In this document: positions 36,717 to 46,361 of the stretch, piece by piece
How the letters are laid out: each line of letters starts with the position of its first letter
Position numbering within the stretch: the first letter of the stretch is position 1
NCBI RefSeq assembly: GCF_030503675.1
Contig: NZ_CP129964.1
Coordinates: forward strand, 62,001 to 126,000
Source of the DNA: Lutimonas zeaxanthinifaciens
GTDB taxonomy: Bacteria > Bacteroidota > Bacteroidia > Flavobacteriales > Flavobacteriaceae
Direction: 5' to 3'
Length of the DNA: 64,000 bases
The notes under the pieces: generated by a model
Databases searched by the model: none
What the model saw: the letters and a program-made list of their open reading frames with translations, nothing else
What the model was told of the DNA's origin: nothing
Position numbers and translations under genes: made by a program

Positions 36717-38417
36717 TTAGTCATCTGGTTTTATGTCTTTAATGTTTAGTTGTATGGAAGTAATTCCATTCCAATGGTTTTCCTCTACTGTAAAAGCTGC
36801 TTTAAAAGGAGTGCCTGAGGTGACCATTTCATATTTTTCAGAAAGTCTGAACCCAATTGCATTATAGGTCTTTTGATCTGTTCCGCTGATGATATTGAGT
36901 TTCAGATGATCTTGATTTTCACCGATCTTTCTGGCATATCCATTATCACGAAGGCCCCTGGCCATAAATACCGGTTTCATATTCTGAGGACCAAAAGGCC
37001 CCATTTGTTTTAGGATTCGATTAAATTTAGGTGTTATGTCGGATAAGTATATTTCTGCGTCTATTTCAATTTGTGGTTCTTGCGAAGATGAAGGAATATC
37101 CTTTGCTACAACTTGCTCAAACTTTTCCTTAAATCCGATATAATTTTCAGGTAACAGCGTAAGTCCGGCGGCATATTTATGCCCCCCAAATTGTTCTATG
37201 AAATCACCGCACTGGTTGAGAGCCGCATATACATCATATCCTTTTACAGACCGTGCTGACGCAGCCAGCTTAGTTCCGCTTTTGGTGAAAACAAGCGTGG
37301 GCCTGTAATACTTTTCAATTAATCGAGAGGCTACAATCCCAATAACACCCTTATGCCAAGTGTCTTTTCGGACGACAGTAGAAAACCGGTTTTCTTCGTT
37401 ATTTTCTCTGATCTGTAATAAGGCCTCCTCGGTTATAGATTGATCCAAGGCTTTTCTTTCGGAATTATACATATCAATCTCAGCCGCGTATTCCAAGGCA
37501 GCCGAAAAATCTTTTTCCGTAAGAAGTTCGACAGCAAATGATCCGTGTTTCATTCTGCCGGCTGCATTTATCCTTGGTGCTATAATAAATACCACGTCTG
37601 TAATATTTAACAAAGGCTTTTTAACGCCATGAATCAAAGCTTTTATTCCTGGACGGGGCTGATTATTGATCACCTGAAGGCCAAAATAAGCAAGAATCCG
37701 GTTCTCTCCTGTCAAGGGAACAATATCCGCGGCAATTGCGGTAGCAACCAAATCCAGCGAAGAATACAAATTATCAAGTTGGTTTCCCTTGTTTTGCTCA
37801 AGTGCCTGAATCAATTTAAAGCCTATTCCGCATCCGCAAAGCTCGGTATAGGGATACTGACAGTCTTCCCTCTTAGGATCCAGAACCGCGATGGCGTTGG
37901 GAATTAATTCTCCTGGCCTGTGATGGTCACAGATAATAAAATCAATCCCTTTTTTCATGGCATAATCAATTTTATCAACTGCTTTTATGCCACAGTCAAG
38001 GGCAATGATCAGACTCACCTCATTGTCTTCAGCATAGTCTATTCCTGTATAAGAAATACCGTAGCCTTCATTGTATCTGTCAGGAATGTAAGTTGAGATT
38101 TTTTTATAAGACCGGTGTAAATAATCATAAACCAGACTAACTGCCGTGGTTCCATCCACGTCGTAATCCCCATAGATCATTATATGCTCGGATTCGCGAA
38201 TTGCTTTTTCAATTCGACGGACCGCTTTCTCCATATCCTTCATTAAAAAAGGATCATGAATTTGATCCAAGGATGGCCTAAAAAAATCTTTAGCCTCATC
38301 GAAACTTTCTATGCCTCTCTGTATCAAAATGGTACTTAAAACCAGGTCGATTCCTAAAGATTTTGAAAGAAGTTCGATTTTTTCCTTTTCAGGTTTTATT
38401 TTTTCGATCCAGCGCAT
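36717..38417 (-). CDS. recJ: Single-stranded-DNA-specific exonuclease RecJ
   Basis: A 5' to 3' single-strand DNA exonuclease for recombination and repair. The 566-residue protein has the DHH-superfamily motifs: IYGDYDVDGTTA (near residue 81), IALDCGIKA, CDHHRPGE (DHH near 166) and the DHHA1 segment with FGGHKYAAGLTL near residue 405. The C-terminal OB-like part follows. Length is usual. Confidence 0.95.
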   Translation of the reverse strand: MRWIEKIKPEKEKIELLSKSLGIDLVLSTILIQRGIESFDEAKDFFRPSLDQIHDPFLMKDMEKAVRRIEKAIRESEHIMIYGDYDVDGTTAVSLVYDYLHRSYKKISTYIPDRYNEGYGISYTGIDYAEDNEVSLIIALDCGIKAVDKIDYAMKKGIDFIICDHHRPGELIPNAIAVLDPKREDCQYPYTELCGCGIGFKLIQALEQNKGNQLDNLYSSLDLVATAIAADIVPLTGENRILAYFGLQVINNQPRPGIKALIHGVKKPLLNITDVVFIIAPRINAAGRMKHGSFAVELLTEKDFSAALEYAAEIDMYNSERKALDQSITEEALLQIRENNEENRFSTVVRKDTWHKGVIGIVASRLIEKYYRPTLVFTKSGTKLAASARSVKGYDVYAALNQCGDFIEQFGGHKYAAGLTLLPENYIGFKEKFEQVVAKDIPSSSQEPQIEIDAEIYLSDITPKFNRILKQMGPFGPQNMKPVFMARGLRDNGYARKIGENQDHLKLNIISGTDQKTYNAIGFRLSEKYEMVTSGTPFKAAFTVEENHWNGITSIQLNIKDIKPDD

Positions 38418-38582
38418 AAATTCAGAATAAAATCACTTTTGGGAAGTCAAATTCTCAGGTGAATATAAGAGAATTTAACGAATCAAACCGCTATATTTTT
38501 TGATTTAAAGATTCTTATTTAATCACATCGTGATTCGGGAAGATAACCCCATTTAATGATTTTTTTGTTGGTTGAATAAAAA

Positions 38583-38614
38583 GAAAATGGTCAAGCTTAT
38601 GCTTGACCATTTTC
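38583..38614 (-). terminator. Terminator after the ABC permease gene
   Basis: 14-bp perfect stem (38583-38596 with 38601-38614), TTAT loop. On the minus strand it is followed by a T-rich tract, so it ends the three-gene exporter transcript. Confidence 0.85.
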
Positions 38615-38655
38615 GAGATTAGACAAAAGTATGATTAAATTAAATGAGGATCATT

Positions 38656-41061
38656 TTATTCGTATTTAAGCGCATCAACAGGATCTGAATTTGCGGCCAC
38701 ATAGGATTGAGTACTTACCGTTATCAATGCAATGATCATAGCAATCAGTGTTGCAAATACAAAAGGAAGCAAGGGCATATCAATTTGATAGGAAAAATTA
38801 GACAACCAGTCTTTAGCCAATAAGTAAGAAATAGGCCAGGCAAAAATATTAGCAATCAGAACAAGTTTCATAAAGTCGCGGTTCAGCATATTCATGATCT
38901 GACCTACAGAAGCGCCAAGAACTTTTCTTACACCTATTTCTTTGGTTCTCTGTTCTGCTGTGTAAGAAGCAAGACCATAAAGACCCATTGAAGAAATTAT
39001 AATCGCAAGTATGGTGAGGTAAAGGAACATCGAACCAAAGTTTTCCTGTTGTTTCAATAGAGCACCAAACTTATCATCCAGGAATCGATACCTGAAAGGA
39101 TGCGTAGGTTCCAGTTTATTCCATTCCGTTTCCAAATAGGTTATAGTTTCGTTCATATCTTCAGGAGCTATTTTGAAGGCCGTAAACCAGACATTATTGC
39201 TGACAGATAAGATCATGGGACGTATTGGCTGGTCGAACCCTTCTACATGAAAGTCTTTTACGATACCAATAATTTCCCCGTATCCAATATTACCCTCCAT
39301 GTCTATAAAAGTTCCCATTCTTTTGCCAATAGGGTTTTGAATGTTAAAATTATTGACTGCCGCTTCGTTTAGTATATACGTTGGAATGGAGTCATTATCT
39401 TTTTCCCTATCGAATAAGCGTCCTTCCGAAAGTTGGATGTCAAGCGTTTTGAAAAAGTCAAAATCTACAAACATATTCCAAAGAGGGATCTGATCTTCAG
39501 TTCCTTCAAGAACATACATGTTTTGCCAAGGGTTGTCTCCCGGAAAGTAGGATGCACGTGAAACTTCATGAACATTCGTATTTTTTAGAAAAATATCTTT
39601 ATAACTTCTGAAATTCTGCTGCATCTGATCCGTCTGGATTGGTACGATCAATACCTGATCACCCCTGAACCCAATATCTTTGTTATGTAAATAAGAAATT
39701 TGCTGGAAGATGATGATCATTCCAATAATGAGAATAATAGAGGCCGCAAATTGAGTAACCACAAGTGACTTTCGGAGAAATGCACCTCCTTTTGTCTTTG
39801 TAAGATCTCCTTTTAACACGGCAACAGGTTTAAAACCGGAAAGGAAAAATGCGGGGTAGCTACCAGCAAAAATCCCATAAAATAGTGTAACTCCTACGGA
39901 GAACATAACCGTTTGGCCCAGGTAATCATTGAGCAGGTTTAATTCGGTGCCCATGACATTGTTAAAACCGGGAAGAAATAATTCAACCAATATATAGGCC
40001 AGAAATAAGGCAAGTACACTCTGAATTACCGATTCTGTAAGGAATTGAACAATCAACATATTCCTGGATGCACCTGTTACTTTTCTTACACCAACCTCCT
40101 TGGCTCTTTTGCCGGATCGTGCCGTTGAGAGATTCATAAAATTGATCCCTGCAATCAAAATGACCAAAACAGCGATTCCGATAAAGACATAGACATAAAT
40201 GATATTTCCGTTTTGCTGAATTTCCCATTGTTTTTGCGAATGGAGATGTATGCTGGTGATAGGTTGAAGCTGGTATTCAAAAGAGTTGCCTTGCTTGAAA
40301 AACTCTTCAATGTTAATTTTTAGAAAGGCTTCAACGTTCGGCTCAATTTTTTTCATGAAATTGGCCTTCATCTTCTCTTCAAAATCAGCAAAGTTTGTGT
40401 TCTCCTTTAACCTGAAATAGGTATAAAAATTATTGCTGATCCAGACATTTTCAATTTGATTCTGTGCCATGAACATGTCAAAATGGAAATGTGAATGCCC
40501 TTTAGGCTCTTTAACAATGCCTTTTACAATATAGTCTCTGCGATTGTCGTAATTCACAACTTCACCGATGGCGCTCTTATCACCAAATAGTTTTTTGGCT
40601 GTTTCCTCGGTCAATACAATGGCATTGGGTTCGTTTAAAGCCGATTCTGCATTTCCATGAGCGAACTCATAATCAAAAACTTTGAAAAAGGAACTATCTG
40701 CATATACTCCTTTTTGAATATAAACTTTGTTCTGCTCCTGTCTCATCATAATTTCTTGACGAACAGGCTGAAATCTTGTGGCCGTTTCTACTTCATTGAA
40801 TTCTGTTCTGAAGGATTGGGCCATGGGACTTGGAGATGAAGGACCATCCATTTTTTGCCCCATCATGTCGGCCTTAATACCGGTACGGTAGATACGATCA
40901 TAACCATGCCAGTGTTTATCGTAGCTTGTTTCATCTTTTACGAACATAAAGACCAGAATTGTAATGGCCAATCCCAATCCCAGACCGAGGATATTAATAA
41001 ATGCATATACCTTGTTTCTGCTAAGGTTCCTTAGGGCGACTTTAAAATAATTCTTTAACAT
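38656..41061 (-). CDS. MacB/FtsX-type ABC transporter permease
   Basis: An 801-residue inner membrane permease with four-plus-four helix layout: an N-terminal helix (residues 20-41, AFINILGLGLGLAITILVFM), a long periplasmic MacB-type domain (45-270), an FtsX core (285-420), a second periplasmic domain (460-665) and a second FtsX core with GVRKVLGASVGQIMNML. The double-core form is common in Bacteroidetes. With the adjacent ATPase and adaptor it should form a MacAB-like exporter or lipoprotein/peptide extrusion pump; the substrate is unknown. Confidence 0.88.
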   Translation of the reverse strand: MLKNYFKVALRNLSRNKVYAFINILGLGLGLAITILVFMFVKDETSYDKHWHGYDRIYRTGIKADMMGQKMDGPSSPSPMAQSFRTEFNEVETATRFQPVRQEIMMRQEQNKVYIQKGVYADSSFFKVFDYEFAHGNAESALNEPNAIVLTEETAKKLFGDKSAIGEVVNYDNRRDYIVKGIVKEPKGHSHFHFDMFMAQNQIENVWISNNFYTYFRLKENTNFADFEEKMKANFMKKIEPNVEAFLKINIEEFFKQGNSFEYQLQPITSIHLHSQKQWEIQQNGNIIYVYVFIGIAVLVILIAGINFMNLSTARSGKRAKEVGVRKVTGASRNMLIVQFLTESVIQSVLALFLAYILVELFLPGFNNVMGTELNLLNDYLGQTVMFSVGVTLFYGIFAGSYPAFFLSGFKPVAVLKGDLTKTKGGAFLRKSLVVTQFAASIILIIGMIIIFQQISYLHNKDIGFRGDQVLIVPIQTDQMQQNFRSYKDIFLKNTNVHEVSRASYFPGDNPWQNMYVLEGTEDQIPLWNMFVDFDFFKTLDIQLSEGRLFDREKDNDSIPTYILNEAAVNNFNIQNPIGKRMGTFIDMEGNIGYGEIIGIVKDFHVEGFDQPIRPMILSVSNNVWFTAFKIAPEDMNETITYLETEWNKLEPTHPFRYRFLDDKFGALLKQQENFGSMFLYLTILAIIISSMGLYGLASYTAEQRTKEIGVRKVLGASVGQIMNMLNRDFMKLVLIANIFAWPISYLLAKDWLSNFSYQIDMPLLPFVFATLIAMIIALITVSTQSYVAANSDPVDALKYE

Positions 41062-41076
41062 CGTTGAAAAGTTTGA

Positions 41077-41772
41077 TTAAACGGCAGCTTGACTCAGTTT
41101 GTTCCTTTTTTCAGAAACGATCTGACCGTCTAAAAGGTTGATAATTCTTTGTGAGTAACTAGCGTCGTGCGAAGAGTGGGTAACCATAACAATGGTAGTA
41201 CCTGATTCGTTGAGGTTACACAGTAATTCCATTACTTCATTTCCATGAGAACTGTCAAGGTTACCGGTAGGTTCATCCGCAAGAATTAACGGCGGCTTGG
41301 TAACTAGAGCTCTAGCCACGGCAACTCTTTGTTGTTGTCCACCAGACAATTGCTGTGGGTAATGTGAGGATCGGTGCGAGATCCCTATTCTGTCAATGAG
41401 TTCATTAACACGAGCTTTTCTTTCTGAAGAACTTACATTTGTGTAGATTAGAGGCAATTCGATATTTTCGAAAACCGTTAATTCGTCGATCAGATTGAAG
41501 TTCTGGAAAATAAACCCGATGTTTTGTTTTCGGACAGCAGAACGACCTTTTTCATTCAAACCGCTTACTTCTTTTCCGAGAAACTCATAGCTTCCGCTCT
41601 CCGGTTTGTCAAGCATTCCTAAAATATTAAGCAAGGTTGATTTCCCGCAACCGGATGGCCCCATAACGGAAACAAATTCTCCTTTTTCAATTTCAAAAGA
41701 TACTTTGTTCAGAGCGGTTGATTCTATTTCGTCAGTTCTGTAAACTTTGCTGAGGTTTTCTAATTTGATCAT
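41077..41772 (-). CDS. LolD/MacB-type ABC transporter ATP-binding protein
   Basis: A 231-residue ATPase with Walker [10 protein letters not shown], signature [15 protein letters not shown], Walker [12 protein letters not shown] and H-loop [10 protein letters not shown] start at the ATG at 41772 ([13 protein letters not shown]), as the longer reading from 41934 runs into the adaptor gene and adds a sequence with no family likeness. It follows the adaptor by 10 nt and precedes the permease by 15 nt. Confidence 0.92.
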   Translation of the reverse strand: MIKLENLSKVYRTDEIESTALNKVSFEIEKGEFVSVMGPSGCGKSTLLNILGMLDKPESGSYEFLGKEVSGLNEKGRSAVRKQNIGFIFQNFNLIDELTVFENIELPLIYTNVSSSERKARVNELIDRIGISHRSSHYPQQLSGGQQQRVAVARALVTKPPLILADEPTGNLDSSHGNEVMELLCNLNESGTTIVMVTHSSHDASYSQRIINLLDGQIVSEKRNKLSQAAV

Positions 41773-41782
41773 AATTCTAGTA

Positions 41783-43042
41783 TTATTTAATTTCGATTGT
41801 TTCATAATTTTTAAAATCCTGGTAAGATGAGGTGATAAATCTTTCACCGGCCTCAAGTCCTTCAAGAACCTGATAGTAACCAGGGTTATTGTTTCCAAGT
41901 TTGATAAACCTTTTGTGCGCTTCTCCCTGATCATTCAGGACAAAAACATATTGACCCCCTGAGGCCTGAAAATAATTTCCTCTTGGTATCATTACTGATT
42001 GCTGGGCTTTGGAAAGTTCAAGCCTTACCTGTACGGATTGGCCTATGGTGATCGCTTCAGGAACCTCACCTACAAATTCCAATTCAATTTCAAACTGTCT
42101 GTTGTTAACTTCGGGCAGGACCTTTTTCACCTTCAGATCGACTAGCTGGCCATCAAAAGAAAATCTTGCAAACTGGCCAGGTTTAACTGTACTTAAGTAG
42201 TATTCATCCACTCTTCCTTTGATCTTAAAACCTGATTGAATATCTATTTTTGCTACGGTCTGATTGCGGCCATACGATTCTCCAATAACAGGATCGAAAG
42301 ATGACAACATTCCGCTTACAGGTGCTCGAACCAGCATTTTTTCAATATTCTCATGAATCAGTTCGAGGTTTCTCTGCATCATGTCAATGGATTTATTGAT
42401 CTGTTCAATCTGGATTTTATTATCGAGACTGCTTTTTCTTACATTGTTACTTAATAAGTTTCTTTTTTCCTTTTCATAGCGATAGCTTTCGCGGATATCT
42501 ATAAAATCATTTTTGGCGATCACATCTTTTCCATAAAGGACAGAATCCGTTTTATAACGCCTGGTGGTTTCGGCAAGACTGTTTTCACTGTCAATAAGAG
42601 ATTCGTCCAGATTTCTCTGGTCCTTCTCAAGCGATAGTTTTAAATTTCTCAGGTTATTGATCTGTTCCACAATTGCTGTCTCCTGATTTAAATAGCCAAG
42701 TGTTGCCGTTGGGTTACTAAGATGAATCAAGGGTGTTCCTTTCTCAACGAATACGCCATCTTCGACAAAAATTTCCTTTACAGATCCTCCTTCCAGCGTA
42801 TTGACAAGAACCAGGTTTATGGGTTCAATATCACCATCGATCAATATCATGTCCTGAAACTGGCCTTCTATTACTTCCTTAACTGTAATTCTTGAAGCAT
42901 CAGCTTTAAAGATTTTTTTGTTAAAAGATTTAAATCCAAAAAAAGCTAATAGCACAAAGAGAATGGAACCAGTGATATAAGTTATTTTTTTTCTGGTCCA
43001 TTTCTTTTTTTCAATCCTCTTATCCATACCAAGTTGTCTCAT
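41783..43042 (-). CDS. Periplasmic adaptor (HlyD/MacA-like) of the ABC exporter
   Basis: A 419-residue adaptor with a transmembrane helix at about residues 26-44, a lipoyl-like half (GDIEPINLVLVNTLEGGSVKEIFVEDGVFVEKGTPL, partly quoted), a helical hairpin of about 100 residues (coiled coil) and a beta-barrel domain. It joins the inner-membrane pump to an outer membrane channel. A second ATG five codons in (43027) is as likely a start as 43042. First gene of the exporter operon; the region upstream holds regulator-type sites. Confidence 0.88.
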   Translation of the reverse strand: MRQLGMDKRIEKKKWTRKKITYITGSILFVLLAFFGFKSFNKKIFKADASRITVKEVIEGQFQDMILIDGDIEPINLVLVNTLEGGSVKEIFVEDGVFVEKGTPLIHLSNPTATLGYLNQETAIVEQINNLRNLKLSLEKDQRNLDESLIDSENSLAETTRRYKTDSVLYGKDVIAKNDFIDIRESYRYEKEKRNLLSNNVRKSSLDNKIQIEQINKSIDMMQRNLELIHENIEKMLVRAPVSGMLSSFDPVIGESYGRNQTVAKIDIQSGFKIKGRVDEYYLSTVKPGQFARFSFDGQLVDLKVKKVLPEVNNRQFEIELEFVGEVPEAITIGQSVQVRLELSKAQQSVMIPRGNYFQASGGQYVFVLNDQGEAHKRFIKLGNNNPGYYQVLEGLEAGERFITSSYQDFKNYETIEIK

Positions 43043-43059
43043 TTTTAGAGATGCTTTTT

Positions 43060-43173
43060 TTAAAGTTTATAATTTCTATAAGTTGACCACTGAACTCTTC
43101 TGCTGTTTCTAAAGAGTAGGTGTAATTCGTGACTTCTGCTTTCTGTTGTTGTGTTATATAGTATCGTTTTCAT
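43060..43173 (-). CDS. Possible 37-residue ORF upstream of the exporter operon
   Basis: A minus-strand ORF of 37 codons lies 17 bp before the adaptor gene, with an ATG at 43173 and TAA at 43062-43060. It starts MKTILYNTTTES and ends YRNYKL. I know no family match and no ribosome binding site is evident. It sits between the predicted sigma-54 region and the adaptor gene, so it could be a leader ORF or chance. Confidence 0.25.
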   Translation of the reverse strand: MKTILYNTTTESRSHELHLLFRNSRRVQWSTYRNYKL

Positions 43174-43316
43174 ATCGTTTAATTTAAGGGGTTTCAATTT
43201 TGGTTTCAACTTTAATGCTACATTAGAATCGCTTCAAGAGCATTAATTATACTTATTACTATGTTTATTAAAATACCAATCATAACTTTTGAATTTTGGG
43301 GTCTGCCTTATTTTAT

Positions 43317-43332
43317 TCAATCTATGTGCCAT
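43317..43332 (-). promoter_or_regulatory. Possible sigma-54 promoter for the exporter operon
   Basis: On the minus strand TGGCAC then 5 nt then TTGA; the sigma-54 consensus is TGGCAC-N5-TTGC. The -24 GG fits and the -12 position has GA in place of GC. It lies 64-117 bp from the two palindromes at 43396-43433, a usual distance for an enhancer. Confidence 0.35.
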
Positions 43333-43395
43333 AACTTTTAAATATGCTAAACACCAGTAAATCAATGAAATAAAAAATTTGGCAAAATTTAAATG

Positions 43396-43433
43396 TGTTC
43401 ATTTTCGGACAAACAGTTGTTCGTTTTCGAACA
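43396..43433. promoter_or_regulatory. Two palindromic sites, likely activator-binding (UAS) for the sigma-54 regulator
   Basis: TGTTCATTTTCGGACA (43396-43411) and TGTTCGTTTTCGAACA (43418-43433). The second is a perfect palindrome of 6 bp arms with TTTT between, the first is a near copy. They are spaced 22 bp start to start (two helical turns), as expected for a dimer pair on one face of DNA. They lie between the exporter operon and the regulator gene. Confidence 0.55.
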
Positions 43434-43472
43434 TTTCGTACTTTAGTGCGACTAATTCATGCGGCTTGTAAA

Positions 43473-44855
43473 ATGGCAAAAACAGATGCTACCATACTGA
43501 TTATTGATGATGATGAGGATATCCTCTTGTCGGCAAAACTTCTTTTGAAAAAACATTATTCAAAAGTTATTGTAAAAGATACGCCCAAAGAACTGAATCA
43601 ATTATTGTCTTCTGAAGTGATCGATGTCATTGTTCTCGATATGAATTACAGAATTGGTTTTAATGATGGAAAAGAAGGAATGTACTGGTTAAGGCATATT
43701 TTAGATGTGAGGCCCGAAATGGTTGTTGTTCTAATGACGGCTTACGGAGAAGTTGAATTGGCTGTCAACGCCATTAAAGAAGGTGCTTTCGACTTTATTC
43801 TTAAGCCCTGGACCAATGAAAAATTTCTGGCAACCATTCAGGCGGGACTAAAGCTAAGCAAAAGCCGGAACAAGGTAAGCCTGCTTGCCGGTGCAAAAGA
43901 GGTCCTGGAAAGAGACATAGATCAGAAGTTTGGCCCCATAGTGGGTAAATCAAAAGAAATGCTAAAGGTGATGGAAGTGGTTGATAAGGTGAGCCTTACC
44001 GATGCAAATATTTTAATTCTTGGAGAAAATGGAACTGGAAAACAGCATTTAGCAAGAGAGATTCACAAAAGGTCAAATGTAAAAGACGGGCCTTTTGTTC
44101 ATGTTGATTTAGGCGCTTTATCTGAAAACTTGTTTGAGAGTGAGCTTTTCGGTCATATGAAAGGATCCTTTACAGATGCTCATGAAGATAAGCCCGGCAG
44201 GTTTGAGCTGGCACAAAACGGAACATTATTCCTTGATGAAATAGGAAACCTCCCTTATAATTTGCAGTCTAAATTGCTTACTGTCCTTCAAGACAGAAAA
44301 GTCTCCAGAATTGGAGAAAGTCTTGAAAGACCTTTTAATGCAAGGTTATTATTTGCCACTAACGCTCCGTTAAAAGAATGGGTGGATCAGGGAAAATTCA
44401 GGCAGGACCTTATGTTCAGGATCAATACTGTGGAAATAGAAATTCCGCCTTTGAGAGTTCGACCGGAGGATGTTGAAGAGTTTGTTTTTCACTTTCTTGA
44501 AATTTTTAAACGTAAATACCATAAATCAAATCTCAGTATTGAAAAGGAAGCAGTTGATCTGTTAAGAGAGCATAGCTGGCCGGGAAACGTCAGGGAAATT
44601 CAGCATACTATTGAACGCGGGGTTATTATGTCTGACGGGCATGAAATTAGAATTACTGACTTTAACCTTTCCACTGCTCCTCCACCTGTGAATTCAGAAG
44701 TTCACGAAATTGAGAATCTGAATATTCAGGATATAGAAAAAATGCTGGTTGAAAAAGCGCTTGATAAACACGATGGAAATATTTCTAAAGCTGCAAAAGA
44801 ACTAGGTCTCACAAGAGCAGCTTTATACAGGAGGCTTGAAAAATTTAATTTATAA
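43473..44855 (+). CDS. Sigma-54-dependent response regulator (NtrC-type)
   Basis: A 460-residue regulator. The receiver domain occupies residues 1-125 with phospho-acceptor Asp56 (VIVLDMNYR), followed by the AAA+ domain with Walker A GENGTGK near residue 188 and Walker B LFLDEIGN, and a C-terminal Fis-type helix-turn-helix (ISKAAKELGLTRAALYRRL). The sigma-54 contact loop, usually GAFTGA, reads GSFTDA near residue 231-236. I start at the ATG at 43473 (MAKTDATILIIDDD), because the reading from 43395 spans the upstream palindromes. It is divergent from the exporter, and the kinase follows 8 nt after. Confidence 0.9.
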   Translation: MAKTDATILIIDDDEDILLSAKLLLKKHYSKVIVKDTPKELNQLLSSEVIDVIVLDMNYRIGFNDGKEGMYWLRHILDVRPEMVVVLMTAYGEVELAVNAIKEGAFDFILKPWTNEKFLATIQAGLKLSKSRNKVSLLAGAKEVLERDIDQKFGPIVGKSKEMLKVMEVVDKVSLTDANILILGENGTGKQHLAREIHKRSNVKDGPFVHVDLGALSENLFESELFGHMKGSFTDAHEDKPGRFELAQNGTLFLDEIGNLPYNLQSKLLTVLQDRKVSRIGESLERPFNARLLFATNAPLKEWVDQGKFRQDLMFRINTVEIEIPPLRVRPEDVEEFVFHFLEIFKRKYHKSNLSIEKEAVDLLREHSWPGNVREIQHTIERGVIMSDGHEIRITDFNLSTAPPPVNSEVHEIENLNIQDIEKMLVEKALDKHDGNISKAAKELGLTRAALYRRLEKFNL

Positions 44856-44863
44856 GGATTGTT

Positions 44864-46240
44864 ATGATTAAGAGATTTACCATTCAAGTTACCCTGAGAA
44901 TTTTTGTAATTATTTTATTCTGTGTTTTATTTTCATATTTTCTCGTCAGAAATTTCTGGTTCAGCACTGCCGGAATGGGTATGATCATTGTGTTGCAGGT
45001 TTATTTCCTTATAAAGTACGTTAACAACACGAATTACTCACTGGTCAAGTTTTTGGATGCCCTTAAAACAGAAGACTATTCGGTCTATTTTTCACCTACG
45101 AAAAAAGGAGATTCCTTTGCTAAAGTCTATGATGACTTTAACCTGATCATTAAGATCTTTAAGAGAAACAAAATAGAGAAAGAAGCTCAGTATAAATATT
45201 TCAAATACATCCTTGAGCACGTGAACCTCGGAATAATATCGATTAAAAAGGAAGATCTTTACGCACATCATTCTTCTTCAGAGATTTTATTTCTTAATAA
45301 GGCAGCGTGTGACATTTTACAACAACCTCAGCATAAATACTGGCACAGGATTGCGTCCAATTTGCCCTGGCTTGATGAGGAAATAAAAAAACTGGCCAAC
45401 GGGGGCAAGTCCCTGGTTGATTTTGGAGACGATATTCAAAGAAAACAATTGTCACTGGAGGTCATGGAAATACAGTTGTTAAATGCACCTTATCTCATTA
45501 TAGCCTTCCAGGATATCAGATCTGAGATCGAGCAGAAAGAAATAGAAGCCTGGCACAATGTAATTAGAATACTTGCCCATGAAATGCTGAATTCGTTTAC
45601 CCCGGTAAGTAGTTTGGCTTCAACCATTAAAAGTATTACAGAATCGGATAATGGTTCTGCCATCGATTTAAAGGATCTTGATAATGAAGACATTGAAGAC
45701 ATCAACACAGCGGCATCGACCATAAAGAAAAGATCTGACGGTTTATTGGTTTTTGTTCAGGATTACAGGACAATAGCCAGTGTGCCGGCACCTAAAACGG
45801 AACCGATCAATATTAAAAAGTTTTTGTCAGAAATGGTGTTGCTTATGTCGTCAGCGACAAAAGAGGCAGGCGTGGAGATCAGTTTGCTTCCGATTCCTGC
45901 AAACGCTACTGTTAATATGGATAGAAAGCTCATTGAACAGGTGATCATAAACCTGATTAATAATGGATTGCATGCATTGAAAGATATAAGCAATCCATGG
46001 ATAAAAATGAGCTGTCTGGTGGAACAGGATAAAACCATACTCATGGTTTCAGATAATGGTAAAGGGATCGAGGAAAAAATATTAAATCAAATTTTCATTC
46101 CATTTTATACTACAAAAAAGAATGGATCTGGCATTGGACTTAGCCTTTCTAAAAACATCCTGAAAAAACATGGAGGTAATCTCCTGGTGAGTTCTGAACC
46201 AGGAGTGAAAACCACATTTTCATTGATTTTTAAGAATTGA
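44864..46240 (+). CDS. Sensor histidine kinase, NtrB-like, partner of the sigma-54 regulator
   Basis: A 458-residue membrane kinase with two N-terminal transmembrane helices (about residues 10-30 and 36-52), a PAS-like domain (105-222), and a kinase core: the H box around His239 (RILAHEMLNSFTP), N box NLINNGLHAL, G1 DNGKGIEEK and G2 GSGIGLSLSKNI. It is co-transcribed with the response regulator, which probably it phosphorylates. There is almost no periplasmic loop between the helices, so the signal is probably sensed in the membrane or cytoplasm. Confidence 0.88.
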   Translation: MIKRFTIQVTLRIFVIILFCVLFSYFLVRNFWFSTAGMGMIIVLQVYFLIKYVNNTNYSLVKFLDALKTEDYSVYFSPTKKGDSFAKVYDDFNLIIKIFKRNKIEKEAQYKYFKYILEHVNLGIISIKKEDLYAHHSSSEILFLNKAACDILQQPQHKYWHRIASNLPWLDEEIKKLANGGKSLVDFGDDIQRKQLSLEVMEIQLLNAPYLIIAFQDIRSEIEQKEIEAWHNVIRILAHEMLNSFTPVSSLASTIKSITESDNGSAIDLKDLDNEDIEDINTAASTIKKRSDGLLVFVQDYRTIASVPAPKTEPINIKKFLSEMVLLMSSATKEAGVEISLLPIPANATVNMDRKLIEQVIINLINNGLHALKDISNPWIKMSCLVEQDKTILMVSDNGKGIEEKILNQIFIPFYTTKKNGSGIGLSLSKNILKKHGGNLLVSSEPGVKTTFSLIFKN

Positions 46241-46334
46241 TCTTATGCTTTTAGGAGACCTTGAATATTGATTTTTAATTCGTTAAAGTTTTTATAAAAT
46301 TCCTGATTCGTCATTTTCGAGTGATCAGAAAATA

Positions 46335-46342
46335 TAAATTTG
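46335..46342 (+). promoter_or_regulatory. Promoter -7 box for the thioredoxin-like pair
   Basis: TAAATTTG matches TAnnTTTG, 19 bp before the ATG at 46362. Confidence 0.5.
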
Positions 46343-46361
46343 TTTCAAAGATCCCTCTGGA

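Noticed and set aside
41773-41934. 54-residue N-terminal extension of the ABC ATPase
   Set aside because: It overlaps the adaptor gene and has no ABC family likeness; the ATG at 41772 starts the usual domain.
43379-43395. Plus-strand TTGGCA considered as sigma-54 promoter for the response regulator
   Set aside because: No GC at the required distance after the GG, and the palindromes would lie downstream of it.
43395-43472. 26-residue N-terminal extension of the response regulator
   Set aside because: It would encode across the two palindromic sites; the receiver domain starts with MAKTDATILIIDDD at 43473.
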